NCBI GenBank assembly: GCA_900323505.1
Contig: OOIN01000024.1
Location: 558,001-622,000 of the forward strand
Direction of reading: 5' to 3'
Source: Ustilago trichophora
Lineage: Eukaryota > Basidiomycota > Ustilaginomycetes > Ustilaginales > Ustilaginaceae
DNA length: 64,000 nucleotides
The notes below the pieces were generated by a model, which did no database searches, was not told where the DNA came from, and saw nothing but the letters and a program-made list of their open reading frames with translations. Within the stretch, counting starts at the first letter, position 1. Each line of letters starts with the position of its first letter. Below are positions 61,822 to 64,000 of the stretch, piece after piece. The position numbers and the translations under genes were made by a program.

Positions 61822-64000
61822 ATGCTTGGACGTGTATTCAACCCAGACATGCCGTCCGTCCAAGAAATCAAGACCAAAAACGCACGCGCCGTACAAGAAA
61901 AGCATCTCGACCTCCTCTCCAAGTATACCTCGCACTACTCTTCCGTCGAGTCGCTGCACAAACTGGCCAAGTCACAAATCCTCGAAGATGTGAGCTCCCA
62001 ACTTCAACTGAATGAAGAAGGGAAAGCACGCGTGTTGGTATATTTGTCAGACTATGCCAATCTGTTTCGATTCTTTCGACGGTCGAGGTACGATCAGGAC
62101 CAGGCGCTTTCTTTGCTCAATGCAACAGTGCTCTGGAGGATGAGGACCGACTTGGATCTCTTGTCGCTCTCCAGTCTCAATCCGCTCTACGTCACTCCTC
62201 CGCCTCCGAATCCGCCGCTGTTTTGGGTCAACAGCGGATTTAGGGACCTTTACGGTAGACCGTGTGGGGTTATCAGTCTGCGAAGTGTGGAGAGAACGGC
62301 GGAAAACACACTGGATCAGTTGAAGGAGTACATTGTCGCATGTATGGAGATAATGCGTCGTTACATTGCCGATCTCTACCGCTCCTCCTCCAGTAACCAA
62401 GATGACCAAGCAACCGTACTGCAAGCAGCCATCGCGGTCGATTTGGCCTCTAGCGGCATGGCCAATCTCGAGTTGGAACTTTTGCCCTTTCTGCTGGATT
62501 TGCTCAAAAATCACGTTCCGGGCATGGTAGGTGCGGTCTACGTGCTCAATTACGGTTGGGTTCATGCGGGCATGTGGGCGGTGATCAAGCGAGTTTTGCC
62601 ACAACAGGCGCTTGCCAAGATCTTTTTCCCTAGTCACCAGCAGATGCGCGAGCATTTTGATGGCAAGAATCTACCAAAGTGCTACGGAGGAGAGCTCGAC
62701 GTGAGTGTGCAGAGTGCCAGCAACGATGTGCTTAAGAAGTACGGCAAACCGAGGAGAGTTTCCACTGCAGCAACTGCCGCGATGACTCCACCGCACAGCC
62801 CAGGAATCGCCAGGCACATGAGTAGGACCAACTCGTACGATAGCATCTACGAGGTCTTCTACTCGGCGGATAGTACACCTTGGGCCAGTCGGGCGGTGAC
62901 CCCGAGACACAGCGAACCGTCGACGCCCCGAGGCGACAATCCTGCGGGTCCAGGAGGATTAAAAATGACCCCGAGTGCAGCTAGGAAATTGAAGCATCTC
63001 CAAATGTCGAGGGGGGATCTCTCGAGTGCTGCCGAACACGGCAATCGGGCCAGATCGGATTCGAATTCGAACCCGAGGATTGTGGATGGTAGGGCGGTAG
63101 GGTTGAGCGTAAACGTCGCCGGGACGGCCAGCGGTAGTCCGTTTGTCACGCCGAGTATGACACCAGTTGGACCGCTCAGCCCGAGGATGATGAGGATGAG
63201 GAATGGGGCAGAGCGACATGTCCGATTTTCTACCGAGAATGCTGCACAGCGCGATCGCAGTTCTTCTCCCCGTCGAAGAGTCGGCGCAACCTCAAATTTC
63301 ACCCTCTATCTTCCCGACGACGAAGATGCCATCCTCCCTTCCGAAAGTGAAGATTCTGATGCCAGTGGGAAGGACGGAGAGCTACCCCCTACCGCTGTCG
63401 AATCTTCTCCTTCTTCGGGCCTCTTCAATCGCCTCCGCCGGCTTTCCGAGACCCGATTCACCTCCACCTCCTCCTCCTCCAAAGACGCTCATGATTCCAC
63501 CACCTCCGATTCGGACAACACCATCGCCGCAGCCGATGGAACCATAATGTACATCGAGCCGCCTTCCTCCCCACAACTTCAAGTACCCCATCTCGACGAG
63601 CCGCCCTTGCAACACCACATTCCGCACCATTTCCTCTCACATCGCACACGTCGTTCGGCACGCGACGGTCTCGTCTCCCCCTACAACGTCAACAACCCAT
63701 TCTTTGGCTATCCGGCCTACAATCCGCCGCCTCTCACCTCGGCGACGTTTAAACTCAACCGTACGCCGACCCCGCAGCATCTGCACTCGCGACGCCGCAA
63801 ACGCGATCTGCTGCGGACGTTGACGTATCTGTTTGTCCTGCGCATCTTGGCGGTACATAGAAGACTGAGGTGGAGGATGAGTCTGGTCGCGAGGGAACTG
63901 GCGAGGGTCGTCAAGAATGGTGGTACGGGGGATGGGGATGGGGGAGAGGAGTTTTGGAGAAATTTGGATGAGAAGAGGCTCAGTGCAGAGCCCCAAGATG
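61822..64000 (+). CDS. CRAL-TRIO (Sec14-like) domain protein, 3' truncated by window
   Basis: From ATG 61822 (MLGRVFNPDMPSVQEIKTK) the frame is open to the last base, at least 726 residues. A CRAL-TRIO N-terminal helix set (LFRFFRRSRYDQDQALSLL) is followed by the lipid-binding fold (about residues 120-290), with IAVDLASSGMANLELEL, GAVYVLNYGWVHAGMW and the late FFPSHQQMREHF segment leading to LPKCYGGELD. Such proteins bind and exchange phosphatidylinositol and other lipids between membranes. After residue 300 comes a long Ser/Pro/Arg-rich region with an acidic stretch near 505-530, then a basic hydrophobic segment RTLTYLFVLRILAVHRRLRW near 660-680 that may contact membranes. No stop is reached, so the C-terminus is unknown. 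Confidence 0.87.
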   Translation, partial: MLGRVFNPDMPSVQEIKTKNARAVQEKHLDLLSKYTSHYSSVESLHKLAKSQILEDVSSQLQLNEEGKARVLVYLSDYANLFRFFRRSRYDQDQALSLLNATVLWRMRTDLDLLSLSSLNPLYVTPPPPNPPLFWVNSGFRDLYGRPCGVISLRSVERTAENTLDQLKEYIVACMEIMRRYIADLYRSSSSNQDDQATVLQAAIAVDLASSGMANLELELLPFLLDLLKNHVPGMVGAVYVLNYGWVHAGMWAVIKRVLPQQALAKIFFPSHQQMREHFDGKNLPKCYGGELDVSVQSASNDVLKKYGKPRRVSTAATAAMTPPHSPGIARHMSRTNSYDSIYEVFYSADSTPWASRAVTPRHSEPSTPRGDNPAGPGGLKMTPSAARKLKHLQMSRGDLSSAAEHGNRARSDSNSNPRIVDGRAVGLSVNVAGTASGSPFVTPSMTPVGPLSPRMMRMRNGAERHVRFSTENAAQRDRSSSPRRRVGATSNFTLYLPDDEDAILPSESEDSDASGKDGELPPTAVESSPSSGLFNRLRRLSETRFTSTSSSSKDAHDSTTSDSDNTIAAADGTIMYIEPPSSPQLQVPHLDEPPLQHHIPHHFLSHRTRRSARDGLVSPYNVNNPFFGYPAYNPPPLTSATFKLNRTPTPQHLHSRRRKRDLLRTLTYLFVLRILAVHRRLRWRMSLVARELARVVKNGGTGDGDGGEEFWRNLDEKRLSAEPQD

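Overview
The window is nuclear DNA of a basidiomycete, most likely a smut fungus (Ustilaginales). The reasons are: compact genes that are mostly intronless or have a few GT-AG introns of about 60-150 bp; strong C-ending codon bias in housekeeping genes (best seen in S-adenosylhomocysteinase); two Zn(II)2Cys6 regulators; yeast-like orthologues (FAA1, EAF3, KAR5, CDC3, SAH1, ALG7, TFA1, SLM1, RDH54); an intron-containing tRNA-Arg; and a TNP2/Plavaka-type transposase. All assignments come from reading motifs; no database search was run.

Layout. (1) 1-26.0 kb, conserved core: a 5'-truncated helical-repeat-like protein, a Zn2Cys6 factor, a long-chain acyl-CoA synthetase (minus), the MRG-domain protein EAF3, a KAR5-type nuclear-fusion protein (minus, many introns), the CDC3-type septin (minus), S-adenosylhomocysteinase and aminopeptidase P. 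Spacers are 0.3-2.3 kb and rich in microsatellites.

(2) 26.2-42.4 kb, accessory island. It starts beside a tRNA-Arg(TCG). It holds a pogo-type transposase relic, a family of short inverted-repeat (MITE-like) elements built from the palindrome GCCACCC-N-GGGTGGC, a SEC31 gene whose frame is broken in several places, a transposon-associated ORF interrupted by one TGA, a dense block of minisatellites, an apparently intact 1271-aa TNP2/Plavaka-type transposase, and a further MITE copy near the right edge.

(3) 42.4-64.0 kb, core again: a large Zn2Cys6 factor, a JmjC-like protein with a very long acidic insert (minus), TFIIE-alpha, ALG7, an SLM1-like PH-domain protein (minus), the RAD54B/RDH54 translocase, a short-chain dehydrogenase (minus), and a CRAL-TRIO (Sec14-like) protein that runs off the window.

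The core genes are unrelated housekeeping functions (lipid activation, chromatin, karyogamy, septation, methyl cycle, N-glycosylation, transcription initiation, recombination), and I see no biosynthetic cluster. Karyogamy (KAR5), septin and recombination (RDH54) genes fit a fungus with a sexual cycle. The most unusual part is the island. There a gene normally essential for COPII transport lies between MITEs and a transposon and carries an in-frame stop, a frameshift and losses at both ends. It may be a decayed duplicate or a captured copy; assembly error remains the alternative.
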